Positions 11,231-22,076 of a DNA stretch of 64,000 nucleotides are shown piece after piece. Origin of the DNA: Thozetella sp. PMI_491. Lineage: Eukaryota > Ascomycota > Sordariomycetes > Chaetosphaeriales > Chaetosphaeriaceae. The stretch spans positions 202,122-266,121 of the forward strand of contig MU270037.1 in the NCBI GenBank assembly GCA_021432635.1, read 5' to 3'. A program made the position numbers and the translations under genes. Positions within the stretch are counted from its first letter, which is position 1; every line of letters starts with the position of its first letter. Below the pieces are notes generated by a model. It did no database searches. It saw only the letters and a program-made list of their open reading frames with translations, and had not been told where the DNA came from.

Positions 11231-12400
11231 GTATTTAACGTCCGGCGTGGAGGTCTAGTGCCTCCCCCTCCTAATGAACCGCTCGAGGGGTATAGGACGT
11301 GTGAAGCGCTAGATCTACATATATTTATATATATCTCTAAGAGAACAAACGGCTGGGCCTATTTGGAAACGCTGCGGTTGGGATACCGGCTTTGCTGGTC
11401 GGCTCCCGGAAAGGAATCCTGCACTTGCCACCCCCTCTCCTTCCGGTCAACGGCGTACATCCTCTGTCTTACTTTCCAACGTACTTATTTCCATGGGTAA
11501 GAGGAAGCGGCTCTCCCGACCTTCTAGATTAGGAGTAGCCCACCAAACTCAGAGTTCTCCTATTTCCCCATTCCGGCTTACTTCCCTTATAACTCTTCCT
11601 TCCGGTTTCCCAGACTCCTTGCCTGTCATTAGGGCTTACGGCTCGAGATATCTTTCGAAGCACTCGTTATAAGATAAAGGGGTGAATCGGATATGTTTGT
11701 AAAGTTTAGTAATATCGATTTCGATGGGGTTAGTGTGTGTTAGTGTATAGCTTTAGGTTGGTGTCTTCAGCTAACCGGGACTAATATGGTTAGGATATTG
11801 AAAAAGTTTTCGGAGAGTTGCAGGGTAAAAGAGTAATGGTAATAAGTGGGGTCCACCCCCCTAATAGGATATAATTATGATAAAAGAGTTCACGTACGAA
11901 TGAAGATGAAAGAGTAGTCTCAGTGTATTAAAATCAAGCTTCCTAAGAGTGATGCTGGCGATTTTTGATATTTACTGGCTTGCCCTGTGATCAGAGCTGT
12001 CCTATAAAATAGTAGATATATGATAATATAATTATGTCCCTGATAAGCGACGCTGAGCGCACAGATTAAAATTGGCGCTAAATTAGCCCTCGGCAGCGAG
12101 TCAGCCACCAAAGAGCCAATACAGATATCTCTAAGTTATATACCTCAACATTCTATTATAATATCGAGCGGATTTATAAATAGGGCAGACATGAGTCACT
12201 CTCCGGATTCTTTCAGTTAACTCTAGAATTACCCAATCAACCCGATCGGGCAATTGAGTCCGCCGGACTTCTTCCGGAACAATTCCAGTAGCTACCCCTT
12301 AATGCCAAACTTCAGTTATAATTAGTGGACCAAGCTTAAAAGCCAGCTTAGATCTAGAGCTTATACTAGTCTTTCAGAGAAGTGGATATGTATGAGCGGT

Positions 12401-12462
12401 TTAGTTCTTTCATCTTGTTATAATGATAATATATGAGGGATTTTAGTTCTTTCATCTTGTTA
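12401..12462 (+). repeat. 20-bp direct repeat, 42-bp period
   Basis: The 20-base unit beginning TTAGTTCTTTCATC occurs at 12401-12420 and again at 12443-12462. It lies about 175 bp upstream of the GT32-like gene, so a role in its promoter is possible but unproven. Confidence 0.8.
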
Positions 12463-12570
12463 GCGCGTGCGGCCTCTCAAAGAGATCCGAGGGCGCCGTC
12501 GCTTCTAAGGGCACAGGCAGCCTTAGCTAAGCTTAGATGTAGCAGTTCTTTGTGAGTCTTTACTCGTATG

Positions 12571-12577
12571 TATAAAA
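12571..12577 (+). promoter_or_regulatory. TATA-like box for the GT32-like gene
   Basis: TATAAAA lies 65 bp before the ATG at 12636, a plausible TATA position for a short 5' leader. No other candidate gene is near. Confidence 0.4.
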
Positions 12578-12635
12578 CCACTGGCATGTTACTTGCAGGA
12601 GTCTATTAGAGCGTGTTTTAAATCTAGTCGTCAAA

Positions 12636-13781
12636 ATGGCACAATTTCAAACTCAGACCTACACCAATCCTGCTAGGATTAGTTCAACACTCTGGCGGCC
12701 GATTAGTAAACTGCATAAACTCTGTATCTTCACTGCAACACTTCTACTCCTCTGCTTTCTACTTCTCCAGCCTTCAACTCATTCTCTTACATGGAAAGCC
12801 TACGATACTGCGTCGGATAGTATACCGAACCAGGTTCACTTCGTATATGCACTAGGGGATGAGCTTCAAGAACTGCGCTTTGAGTTCCGGCACTTCATCT
12901 CCGTTTATTCGGCATGGTACTATTGGAGACCACACACCATTTTTTTCCATTGCAATGCCAACTCTACCATTCTTGAAAGTGCCCGTAACGGTTCGGCTGG
13001 AAAATGGAGCAAATTAATCTTTTCAATGCCCGGATTCAAGACAAATTTCATGGAAATGCCTACCGAGACCACGACGGGCAAGGCAATCGAGCTTCCTACC
13101 CATCGATCAGATTTTATGAAGGTTGCAGCCCTGGCTAATCATGGAGGCACCTATCTCGACTTTGATGCCTATCCACTGCGTGATAATGCCGTGCTTCGCA
13201 AGAGCGGCTTTAATAGTATTGGTGGCCGTGAGCTAGGTGGCACAGTCATCAGCGGAACGTTTATGGCCAAGAAGAACAGCAAAGCCATGACTATTTGGCG
13301 CGAAAGGATGCACGACAGTTTTGATGGTGGATGGTCCACCCACGTTAATCAACTTATCACCAAGATAGGCGAGCGACTAGTGCGGGAGCCTGGGGAAATG
13401 TTGATTCTGGACCGGGAGGCGTGGGCCCCTGGAAGTTGGTTACGCGAGGATGCCATCGCGCTGTTTGGCCTCCATAACGAGACCTCGAACCTAGATGGAA
13501 TTAAACAAGGAGACTCACTACCAGCTTGGGAGGAGGATCTAGCAGATCGATGGGACAATCCAGACCAATTCCCGGCCTGGGCTCGGGACTGGTCCATGAC
13601 TTACGTGCTACATGGGTTTATGCCATCGCGATCCAACACCCAGATTGAAGGAGTCGAGCACTTCACACCATCCTATGTCCTCAGCAGACAGAGCAACTTT
13701 GCGCGTGCCGTTTATCCAGCAGTCAGAAATATGTACGAGAGAGGCCTTATCGAGATCGCAGATACTTGGGATGGGAGGTAG
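12636..13781 (+). CDS. GT32-like (DXD sugar-binding) type II membrane glycosyltransferase
   Basis: Single exon, 381 aa. A short cytosolic N-terminus is followed by one hydrophobic segment (residues 29-46), giving a type II Golgi-style topology. The catalytic region begins with PNQVHFVYAL. HRSDFMKVAALANHGGTYLDFDAYPL carries the D175-x-D177 motif that binds the metal and nucleotide sugar, in the form typical of the Gly_transf_sug/OCH1-like group (PF04488). The family transfers sugars such as mannose onto glycoproteins or lipids in the secretory pathway. Donor and acceptor are unknown here. It stands alone between repeat-rich stretches yet is fully open and well composed, which suggests it is maintained. 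Confidence 0.88.
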   Translation: MAQFQTQTYTNPARISSTLWRPISKLHKLCIFTATLLLLCFLLLQPSTHSLTWKAYDTASDSIPNQVHFVYALGDELQELRFEFRHFISVYSAWYYWRPHTIFFHCNANSTILESARNGSAGKWSKLIFSMPGFKTNFMEMPTETTTGKAIELPTHRSDFMKVAALANHGGTYLDFDAYPLRDNAVLRKSGFNSIGGRELGGTVISGTFMAKKNSKAMTIWRERMHDSFDGGWSTHVNQLITKIGERLVREPGEMLILDREAWAPGSWLREDAIALFGLHNETSNLDGIKQGDSLPAWEEDLADRWDNPDQFPAWARDWSMTYVLHGFMPSRSNTQIEGVEHFTPSYVLSRQSNFARAVYPAVRNMYERGLIEIADTWDGR

Positions 13782-15407
13782 GATAAGAGCCAGCGCATGT
13801 CATACTTGAATTGTGAAAGTCCGGAATCAACCGATTAGGCTTTCATTTAGATTTATTCCAAATTTCCAAGTAACTCCCGTCTTTAACCGAAATACGCTTG
13901 ATACATAGTTTAGCCAATCGAGCTATAGGGTATTCTTGTTAATTATTGTTGTCATACATACCTTAGCCAGCAATATACCTTCAAGCCATCCCCAAACTTC
14001 AAGTTAGTCAAAGCTGCGTACTTACCCTTCAGAAGAAGAAACAATTTGTTAATAAAGATGTGTCTTGGAGTTCAAAGCTGACAAGTGCCACAAATATCTC
14101 TGTTTCGGCTCTTCTAGTAGCTTGGTGCGGCCATTCCAAACCTTACTTCACTTGGCGAGTACATGTACATAATCAAATAAAATCTTCTAATTTTTCAGGA
14201 ATAACATTTTTCGATGACAGGTAGCTACTGGTTGGTTGCGCTTTGCAGACTTGTGCAGATCCATTAATTCGCGATATCCGATATTCTATACCTCGCAGCA
14301 CGTACACACCTGGTGCATCGCCCTTTGTACAGGGAAAGCTGGCCTCAATCAGCCCTCTTAATACGGTGTTGAGCATCTTAGTTCCTTAGTTTTACCTTGG
14401 TCTTGCTCTGCATTACGCATTTGGCCTACTTTGAACATGAGCTTGTAATACTAAAAGCTACGAAGCTAAACACTAGAGAGGTGGCAACATATATCGCGTA
14501 AGCTAGAAATGTCACAATTTTAGCCCACTAATGCCAAAGAGTGCGCTATATTGCAAGCTTCGACTCACCGAGGCCCTCAAAGAAAGAAATATCATTACCT
14601 ACTTAAAAGATACTAGAAACTTGATATAAACGATAGTCCAAATATATCTCTAAGGCTGCCTTTACAACCAGTTACACCAATTTAGTCTCTTTTAATTACT
14701 TTAACCTAACTTCTAGTGGTTAGAATATATACGGTGATATATACAGGTTCTTCGACTGACTCATAGCTATTTAGCTAGCTAGCTAATAACCAGCTATAGG
14801 TTAAGAGATATGACTATATAAGGGAGGAGGGTTAATTTAAGGCAGCGGCTAGCAATGCCCTGGCTTACGGGCCTTTCTAGATAAGTGGGACGCCCATAGC
14901 ATGACTCCTACCAGTACCGCAACCGGCCCTGAGAGCTAGGCCGGGACCGCACGCGTATTGCAAGGGAGTCAGGGGCGGTTCGGGGACAAAGCGCCTCCCT
15001 ACTATAAGTAATTAGCCTTGAGGACCTTACACTCAAGGCCCTCAAGGTCAGTCTTGCTACAGCCTTAGTGCCAGCTCCCAATATTAATGCTATCTCTCGT
15101 GATCGAACTGCAGTGCCCTGTGAACGAGTTGTGGCATGACTGTTAAAAAGGTATTAATCTAATATAATATAACCAGCATCTTTTACTAATAAACAGCAGT
15201 ATAACGTAATAATTCTTTAATTATGTAAAGCTAAATAATTTTAAATAATATTAAGCTTAATAATATGTAAGAGTAATTAGTAAGGTAAGCTTTTACCTAT
15301 CTAAATAGTAAAACTATGTAGTTATAAGCTAAAAATACTTAATAAGCCAGTAATAGGGAAACCCGCAGGGATAATTAGGGTATGATAGTTAAAAGCGTAC
15401 TACCTTC

Positions 15408-15590
15408 TAATTTATTGAGAACGGGGAGCAGGAAGCAGAGCACGTGCGGAGCAACCCACACACAACACCACCACCATACACTCCGTAGCCTAGTAGCCAC
15501 AGCGTGGAACCAATACCACGACCTTGCGGTCCAGTTCGTAGGTAGGGCTGTTGAAGCAGCGTAAGCCTAGTGGTACGTGGGAGAGGGCAT
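15408..15590. repeat. Dispersed repeat, diverged copy of 10718-10889
   Basis: Both copies share GACGGGGAGCAG / AACGGGGAGCAG, then CCGTAGTCTAGTAGCC / CCGTAGCCTAGTAGCC, then a run reading ACCAATGCCACAAC / ACCAATACCACGAC, and end in a purine-rich stretch. Identity is patchy but collinear over about 165 bp. Confidence 0.6.
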
Positions 15591-16159
15591 GCCTATGCGA
15601 GATCTAACGAATGCTGGGCTCTGACCAGAGCAAGATGAACACGTAGGAATGGGGCGAAGCCCCGTAATAGTCGTACGAAGTGGTCATGTGGTTGGTCTTG
15701 TCCAGGGAAAACGAATGTATGAAGTTGATTGCTAGATTAACGGATGGATTATTGATGATGGTCCCCCTGAGGTAGGACGGCATCCCTTAGCTACTTATAC
15801 AAATCAGGCTGCATGGTCTGATCAGACCAGGGTCTAGATCTACCACACAGCCCATCCAGTACCAGCGCCACGCTGGGCAAAAAGAAAAGTCCACTGGGAA
15901 CCCCCAGCTCATTGTATAACTAGAGACAGAAGTATGCCACATAGGTACTAATAATACACTAGCCTATAGAAAGTTAAAGTGCCCAAACCTTTTATTACAA
16001 TAAAGCTACCTCTTAGGTTAGTATATTAACGCAAACCAGAGGTAATACGTCCAACTCCTATATATTATAGTGTCTTTTTAATTTTAACCCCCCCCCCTTT
16101 CCCCCCCCGCCAAAAAAAAATCCGAGGGTAGCTGAGGAGTCGTGCAGTACAGCCACCCC

Positions 16160-16252
16160 CGGCGCCATATATCCTACTGGGCATACACTCAGCGTAGCTA
16201 GCTTGATCCACCATCCTCTTTCCAGACCCTCTACACTGGAGCTTCTGTACGA
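16160..16252. repeat. Dispersed repeat, diverged copy of 10615-10705
   Basis: The exact shared core CAGCGTAGCTAGCTTGAT lies inside about 80 collinear similar bases. At the first locus this block sits just before the block found at 15408-15570; here it follows it by about 590 bp, so the element is rearranged. Confidence 0.6.
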
Positions 16253-16423
16253 ACACATTTTCCCTTGGCTAGGTATTTTCGGATATAGTATGTATTAGGC
16301 TCGTGAAAGTTCTTTGACTCGCAAAATTGCATCTTCCTGATTCAACATCTGTGCCAAAGACAAGTTCATCTCTATCTACCACGCTCGCACCTCCGCCAGT
16401 AACGCGTTATAGCATGAGCCGTT

Positions 16424-17513
16424 CTATACACTTTTGCGTATAGATGAGAGAATATTTTGTACATCTGCGAACTCCAACTCCTTAATAGTCTCTTTCCACA
16501 ACCTTTCCGTTGCGCTTTTGCCTTCTGGAGTGTGCATCATGCTAGGAAAACTAGCACCTCCGCTGTTAGCAAAGGTAGGTCGTACAAGGTAGAGGATGCG
16601 CTCACGGGTATACAGTCCAATTATACGTCCAACTGCCATGCGATGAGGGTGGCTTCACGGTTGCCGCGTCCACGTATGTCCACGCGCCAGCCTTGGTGCT
16701 TCTCCCAACACTTCTATACAACCCGAACGCAGCTCGCATAGCCGTGGGTAAATGTCGATCGAGGCCGGCGTTTCGCATGAAACCGGGATCTGCCACATTA
16801 ACAACAACGTCGTCCGGATTCACATAATCTTTCAACTTGACCAGGAACATTAGCAGTAGCAACTTTGTGGTCGAGTATCGCTCGAATGAGGCCTGAAATC
16901 CCCACCCTGTCGGATCGTCAAAGGCCGGAATGATCCTGGTGGCGCTTTGTTCAGGGAACTTGGCCGCTAGGGCCAGCCCTGATCCGACCATGGTCAGCCG
17001 TCCAGGTTTCGTCAGAGGGCGCCTCTTCTTTATGACAGGCAAAAGCAGCAATGCGAGAAGAACGGTTGATAAGTAGTTGACCTGGAACACGACCTCATGT
17101 TTCGTGCTTTCGTTTACGATAAAGGTGCTATTCTTCATGCCCGCGTTAAGAATAGCAAAGTCGATCCGGTTGAGGTCGGCACACCGCTGGGAAAAGGACT
17201 GAATGGACTTGTATGAGAGCATATCTAAGGACCATGCCTCGATTTCTGCTGTAGGATAGACGCTCTTGAGCTTTGAGACGGCGTCCCTCCCCTTGTCTTC
17301 ATCGCGAACAGTGATGATTAGGCGGGAGAGCTTGTATGCTAGGAGAGTGTGAGCACACTCGAACCCTAGGCCTGAATTTCCACCAGTTATTATGCCGGTT
17401 TGACCGCCGAGGTCTAGGTTGCTTGGGGGCTCCGGCTGCGAGATTAAGAGGGATCTCACGAACTGGCCCCTAAAAGACGACGGAGCGGGCCCAAGCTCGA
17501 TGGAAGAGGACAT
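16424..17513 (-). CDS. Short-chain dehydrogenase/reductase (SDR)
   Basis: Two exons, 17513-16606 and 16550-16424, give 344 aa. The intron (GTGAGC...GCTAAC...GCTAG, 55 bp) joins WTVYP to FPSMMHTPEGKSATERLW, the usual C-terminal block of fungal retinol-dehydrogenase-like SDRs. The cofactor motif is TGGNSGLG (T43-G50), followed by NAG at 123-125. The catalytic set is S178 with Y213-x3-K217 (RYSTTK). It would reduce a carbonyl or oxidise an alcohol with NAD(P)H, and such enzymes are common in secondary-metabolite and detoxification loci. An alternative acceptor 12 bp upstream stays in frame and would add four residues. Substrate unknown. Confidence 0.9.
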
Positions 17514-18632
17514 TGTGCAGATTCTCGAAGGGTCACAATGAAGAATATTGAAAGCTCCCTGAAACTATCAACAGGTGGTTCCATTTGGGTATTGGCCTAG
17601 AATATATGGTCGAGCACCGAACAGGCATTCGGCACGATCCTTCCGCACGAAGTAATTCCGTTGAGTTATTCGGCAATAGGCTATCCTATTCCCGGAAATT
17701 TTGAAAAGCGAACGCCGTGGCAAATGCTGTGGTATCGTTATGGTGCAGTTAGTGGCACCGGGATTGGCTCCACCGTCCTCCGATCAGCCATAACCTTCAG
17801 AGGTTGATTCAATTTAGTGATTGGACGACAGTAATATCCGCGAGATGTCTGTCTACCAGAGAGCTATCCCCAGCGTGCAGACAACTGGGCTTGAGAGATC
17901 CAAAGTGTACGGGCGACGGCACGCGGAGAGCCGGGGGAGAAGGTAAGTCCGCGGACATAGGCACCAATCGACGGCTGCTATCCGTTGAACTTTGGTCTAG
18001 CTTTTCGGTCGACATTCTCGAATGCCGGTAAGCCAATCATATTTTAGGGTGAGGATAAATTTGTGGACCCATACATGAACTCTCACAAGAGCCTCATGTG
18101 AATATAAAGCATAGGCACCTTAACCTTGCCTATGCAGGCAGCCACTCGATGATGTTTACATTTACCACGTAGGTTCGATAAATTATGGTGCTAGGCCAAA
18201 AGTAAGCACAGTCTAGTGGAAGAAGCGCAATTACTAGGTCGACCATGTGTTCCTCCATGGAAAGTTGCCAGTCAGCAAATCCAAATATGGCAACCATTTA
18301 CCTGACTACGGACAAGAATCAATTTATATTTTACGAGAACTCTGTAGCTAGCTGCCCGAGATCTATAACAGAGTGCTGCAGATTTTTTTCTCGCAAGGAA
18401 GTCGCGTGGCACATCAGGGACGAGTAGAAGTAATAAATGGACTTTTTTTTTTCTCTCAATTTTTCGCAAATATTACTTCACTCTCTCCCTTTTTTTTTTC
18501 TCTCTCGCCAATCCCACTGTTTTCAACCGAAAAATTAGACGGCCACGGGTTTACTCGAACTTGTATTGCTGCAAAGCTGTTCAGTACCTGCTAATAGCTA
18601 CGTTTCTCTTTGACTATACTGGTTGGAGTAAG
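17514..18632. other. Intergenic, no gene seen
   Basis: Short frames overlap each other on both strands without protein-like content. T-rich runs lie near 18443-18505, possibly the 3' ends of the flanking transcripts. Confidence 0.5.
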
Positions 18633-19547
18633 CTAAGCCGGGATGCATTCTAAGAGTCGAGCCTTATCCCTCTGAAGTGCTGCTTCCAGTGAAGTAAATG
18701 GAATACCGAACTTGGCCTGAACTTCGTCCGGGGCCCCAGTCAGGGGCTTCGAGTTCGCCCAGAGGTGGAATCGCTGAGCAAAGAAGGTAGGCTTCAATGA
18801 TTCGATCTCTTCCGGGGACCGCTTTCTCAGTCGGACCTCTCTGCCACTAACCTTGGCAAGGATGTCGCGCACTTCTTCTATAGTGAGTGATTCGTTGTCT
18901 AGATCAATCTCTTGCCCACCGAACTTGGCCGGATCCTGCAAAGCAGCAGCGGCGTAGGCTCCGACGTCTTGCACATCCGTCTGAGGCATCCTCGCGCCGT
19001 CATTGTAGGAGTGCTCCAGCTCTCCTTTCTTGGAAAGCGCGGGAAAGTTGTGGTCGGCGGACGGCACCAGGTAGTCGATGTGGATGAATGCCGGACGCAA
19101 AATGGTGTAAGCTTTTAGTCCAGCGGAGCGAACTGCGTCTTCAGCCGCTGCCTTGGACGAGAAGTAGTCGTGAAGCTGAATCCCCTTTGTTTCCTCGTCA
19201 TCCCATATGGCTCGGTCGCCTGTCTTGAATGTTGTCGATAAGACGATGCTTTCAACCCCGGCTTTCTTGCAGGCGTCAGCAACGGTCTGCGCTTGCTGGG
19301 CTTCCAGTCCTGGGATAGGGTACGTGTTCAAGAATGCGCCCTTGCAGCCCTGCGCGGCTGTGACGATTTGTTCGAAATTGACGCTTTCCCCCTTAAATAG
19401 GACAATGTTCGGGTTGTTCTGCAAGAGTGGAGGAACCTTCTGGAGGTCGCGCACGACAGCATGGATTTTGGCTCCAGCTGCGAGCAAGTGGGCTATGACA
19501 GCTTGGCTCTGCTGGCCGGTTGCCTGGGTGATAAGATAGGTGGCCAT
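18633..19547 (-). CDS. NmrA-like family NAD(P)-binding protein
   Basis: Single exon, 304 aa from ATG 19547. The frame stays open for 57 more codons to 19718, but that stretch is hydrophobic and unlike the family, and the NmrA fold begins right at MATYLITQATGQQSQAVIAHLL. The dinucleotide loop is ATGQQSQ, where many relatives have G in place of S. Later family blocks include TILRPAFI and DVQDVGAYAAAAL. NmrA-like proteins bind NAD(P) and act either as redox-sensing regulators or as reductases. No catalytic Tyr-Lys pair is obvious, which favours sensing (inference). Divergent from the Zn2Cys6 gene at 20351, a pairing reminiscent of NmrA acting on a transcription factor. Confidence 0.88.
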   Translation of the reverse strand: MATYLITQATGQQSQAVIAHLLAAGAKIHAVVRDLQKVPPLLQNNPNIVLFKGESVNFEQIVTAAQGCKGAFLNTYPIPGLEAQQAQTVADACKKAGVESIVLSTTFKTGDRAIWDDEETKGIQLHDYFSSKAAAEDAVRSAGLKAYTILRPAFIHIDYLVPSADHNFPALSKKGELEHSYNDGARMPQTDVQDVGAYAAAALQDPAKFGGQEIDLDNESLTIEEVRDILAKVSGREVRLRKRSPEEIESLKPTFFAQRFHLWANSKPLTGAPDEVQAKFGIPFTSLEAALQRDKARLLECIPA

Positions 19548-20350
19548 GTCGGACAAGGGAGATTGAAGATGAAAGGAGAGATACAAGTATAAGAGGGAGA
19601 ATATATTGTGCAATTCTGGGACAGGACCTGGAGTCTGGGACAAGAATTGGCCCGAGATTGGGAGTGCAAATGGGGCCATATATAGTAGCAGGTTCAGCGC
19701 GGCGCAAGAGAACTGCAAAGACAGCTCCGCCCGCGGGACTGCTGCTTAGAAAACGGCGTTCTGGCATGATTTCCAATCCGCTATGAATCGACGAGTGAAC
19801 CGACACATTGTCTGGGCGCAGTAGGGATACCAACGCTGGGCTTTGCTCGAGGGGCGCTCTCTGGCCGCTGGGTAACGGGTACCTTGATCGGGTTAGGGTT
19901 CCATCGCTATACTGTGTGTACCTGTGTGTACCTGTGTGGAGCTGCAGCGTGTTTTTGTTTGATTAGGTCCAGGGAAGGGCAGGGTGTGATAAGTGGGGCC
20001 AGCGAGGCGCCGTCCAGCGTATCTCGTAGCAAGCTCACAGGATCTTGGCTCTAGGCTTGGTTAGCGTCGAAGCAAGATGACAAATGCCCCGGCCTCCCTT
20101 CGACAAAAGTTGCAACTGGTGGGGCCTCTATATACGGAAGTACCTTAGCTCGCAATGGACGGTGCTCGCGCATAGTCTAAAGGGACCCTTCCCCATCGCA
20201 AGCAACTTTGTCCGAACTCTGCACCTTGACCACCACCAAAATTGCTCGCTAGCGATGCCAGTTGCTCTTGCTCAGTAATGCGAGTTAGCTCATTATTTTA
20301 GCAACACCGAGCCCGGATTTAACGTCACAGAGGCCCGGAACGCCGAAGCG
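19548..20350. promoter_or_regulatory. Divergent promoter region, NmrA-like / Zn2Cys6
   Basis: An 803-bp gap between two start codons facing away from each other. It carries a short 10-bp tandem repeat (CTGTGTGTAC units) near 19914-19938. No specific operator is clear. Confidence 0.35.
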
Positions 20351-22076
20351 ATGAAGGTGCGAAAAGGGTGTTGGACTTGTAGAGGTTGGTGTTTACCGGT
20401 GCTCGGAAATTTCAACCTCTTCTAACTTAATCGTGCTTGCTCAGGTCGCAAAATCCACTGCGATGGGGGACGTCCCGGCTGCCAGAAGTGTGCACGGTCC
20501 AAGCGAGAGTGCCAAGGCTATGAGCTGCGCCTGTCGTGGCCGAGAGACAACGACAAGAAACGCGCGATCACTGGGACCTCACCGCCCGCTGCGACGCGTC
20601 CGCTCCGGGGGACACATCTCCCCTTCATCAATACTACTTCGCAAGATGTGGAGGTATATCATCAGCTATATCTACGAATACCGCTGCTCCCTCGGCCCCG
20701 GTCTCCTCCGGAGCTTTGGAAGCAGCTCCAAGGAACCGTAGGTTTTACAGAACTGCTACAATACTGTAAGCTTAAGACTGCGATACGGCATCTGGTGGTG
20801 TAATAGGCTCACACTAAGTGTCATCGAAAGTTCACGATACAGCCCATCTCTCGTTGGTTACGTTCACTACTAAAGCCTCGCGGATCCGAGACACCCTGAT
20901 TCGCATGGCTCTAGTATCGGACTCGGCCTCTGCATCTGCTGTTCTTCACGCCGTGCTTGCTTACTCCTCCCTGCACCGCACGGGACTTCACCAGCAAGCA
21001 GTGCAGCTCAAGGTATCCACACTCCAATTACTGTCTGCTTCTGTGAGGCAGGGACCGCCGAGCGGGACCGAGGCAGCTCAACAGGCGGCAGCCTCCATGC
21101 TTCTTGGTGCTTTCGAGGTATGTACGATTATCGAAATACATCTGGAAGCCGTGCCTAATATCCGGTTTACAGATCTTGCTGCCATCGGAGAGCTCGGGAG
21201 AGTGGCTTTGGTATGTCCGAGGGGCCATGGACACCCTCCGAGCTGCTCATCTCACAGACCAATCTCACGAAAGTGACATCGACTACCTTCTTGATTGGAT
21301 CTTTTATCATGATGCACTCTCCCGGTTTCCCATGCACCACTGGCGCCACAAGTCACTAGCTTTAGGGATCGCAAGAACCGCCTCCTCCGAGCCCCGAGGC
21401 TTTCAATATCCGACCTTGGTGAAATACAGGCCAGTACGTGCCATAAACCACCCGTGAAGCACCGTGCCAAGGCTGTGCTGACAGCTACTTGTAGGCCTCA
21501 CCGTCTCCTATTCCCGAGCACGCAGTTTTGAACCTCCTCTCCGAAATCTGTGACACAGTAGTCGAACCTGGAGACCCCAGAAGGCACGATATCGAATACC
21601 AGAGGCGCTTGAGAACGTTTGAGAGCGAGCTTGGGGCTCTCCCTTTACTACCAGCCTCGACTAAGCCCGATATAGAAACGGGTATTGCGGTACAGCTCTA
21701 CCATACCACAACAAGGATCTATCTTATTCGCGCCTCACAGAGCTCGTGCCAGCCCTACACAAGAATAGAGTCCTTGATAGAGGAGACATATGCCAGGCAC
21801 GTATTGGCTTCAAACTGTATTTCCTGTGGCCATTTTTTCCCTCTATTCATTATTGCCTGCGAGGCGCGCACGGAAGAGCACCGGAGTGCTATCCTTAGCC
21901 TAATTAACAGGAGTGAGAGGGACTCTCGTATTAGGAGCATGAGGGGGCTGAGGAAAGGGATTCAGTCAATATGGGTACAACAGGATCTCCACGCGGATGA
22001 GGATTTGTTGGTGAATTATCTCGGCGTCCTGAGCGCTGCGATTAGCTCGAGCGAGACCATCCCCTCCTTCGTTTAG
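20351..22076 (+). CDS. Zn2Cys6 transcription factor, Fungal_trans_2-like
   Basis: Five exons, 20351-20384, 20445-20765, 20819-21117, 21173-21433 and 21495-22076, give 498 aa. All introns are 53-61 bp with GT...AG ends. The zinc cluster is at the extreme N-terminus and is split by the first intron: C7-x2-C10-x6-C17-x6-C24-x2-C27-x6-C34. It is followed by GYELRLSWPRDND, a hallmark of one large fungal subgroup. The rest is helical, with LRDTL-type and HAVLAYSSLHR segments as in PF11951 proteins. The exon 2/3 junction is the least certain. It probably controls nearby genes such as the NmrA-like protein and the SDR (inference). Confidence 0.87.

Larger units (their letters stand above)
9607..12635. 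other. Long non-coding, repeat-rich, AT-rich interval
   Basis: Bases 9780-10560 are strongly AT-rich and TA-dense, as in RIP-altered fungal DNA. 10590-10900 is a retroelement-like relic. 11186-11230 is a mixed simple repeat. 11640-12200 is low-complexity sequence with no protein-like frame. A 20-bp direct repeat lies at 12401-12420 and 12443-12462. No gene is supported here. Confidence 0.6.
13782..16423. other. Non-coding interval with retroelement fragments
   Basis: No gene supported. 14860-15120 is a GC-rich island in AT-rich surroundings; 15140-15350 is very AT-rich. 15408-15570 and 16160-16252 are copies of the relic described near 10600. 16090-16125 is a C/T/A homopolymer patch. Confidence 0.6.

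Noticed and set aside
11126-11500. Open frame with a Lys run
   Set aside because: Driven by the A22/GA microsatellite within repeat DNA.
19548-19718. 57-codon N-terminal extension of the NmrA-like gene
   Set aside because: Unlike the family and the canonical start follows it; more likely 5' UTR, though a signal-like hydrophobic start is present.
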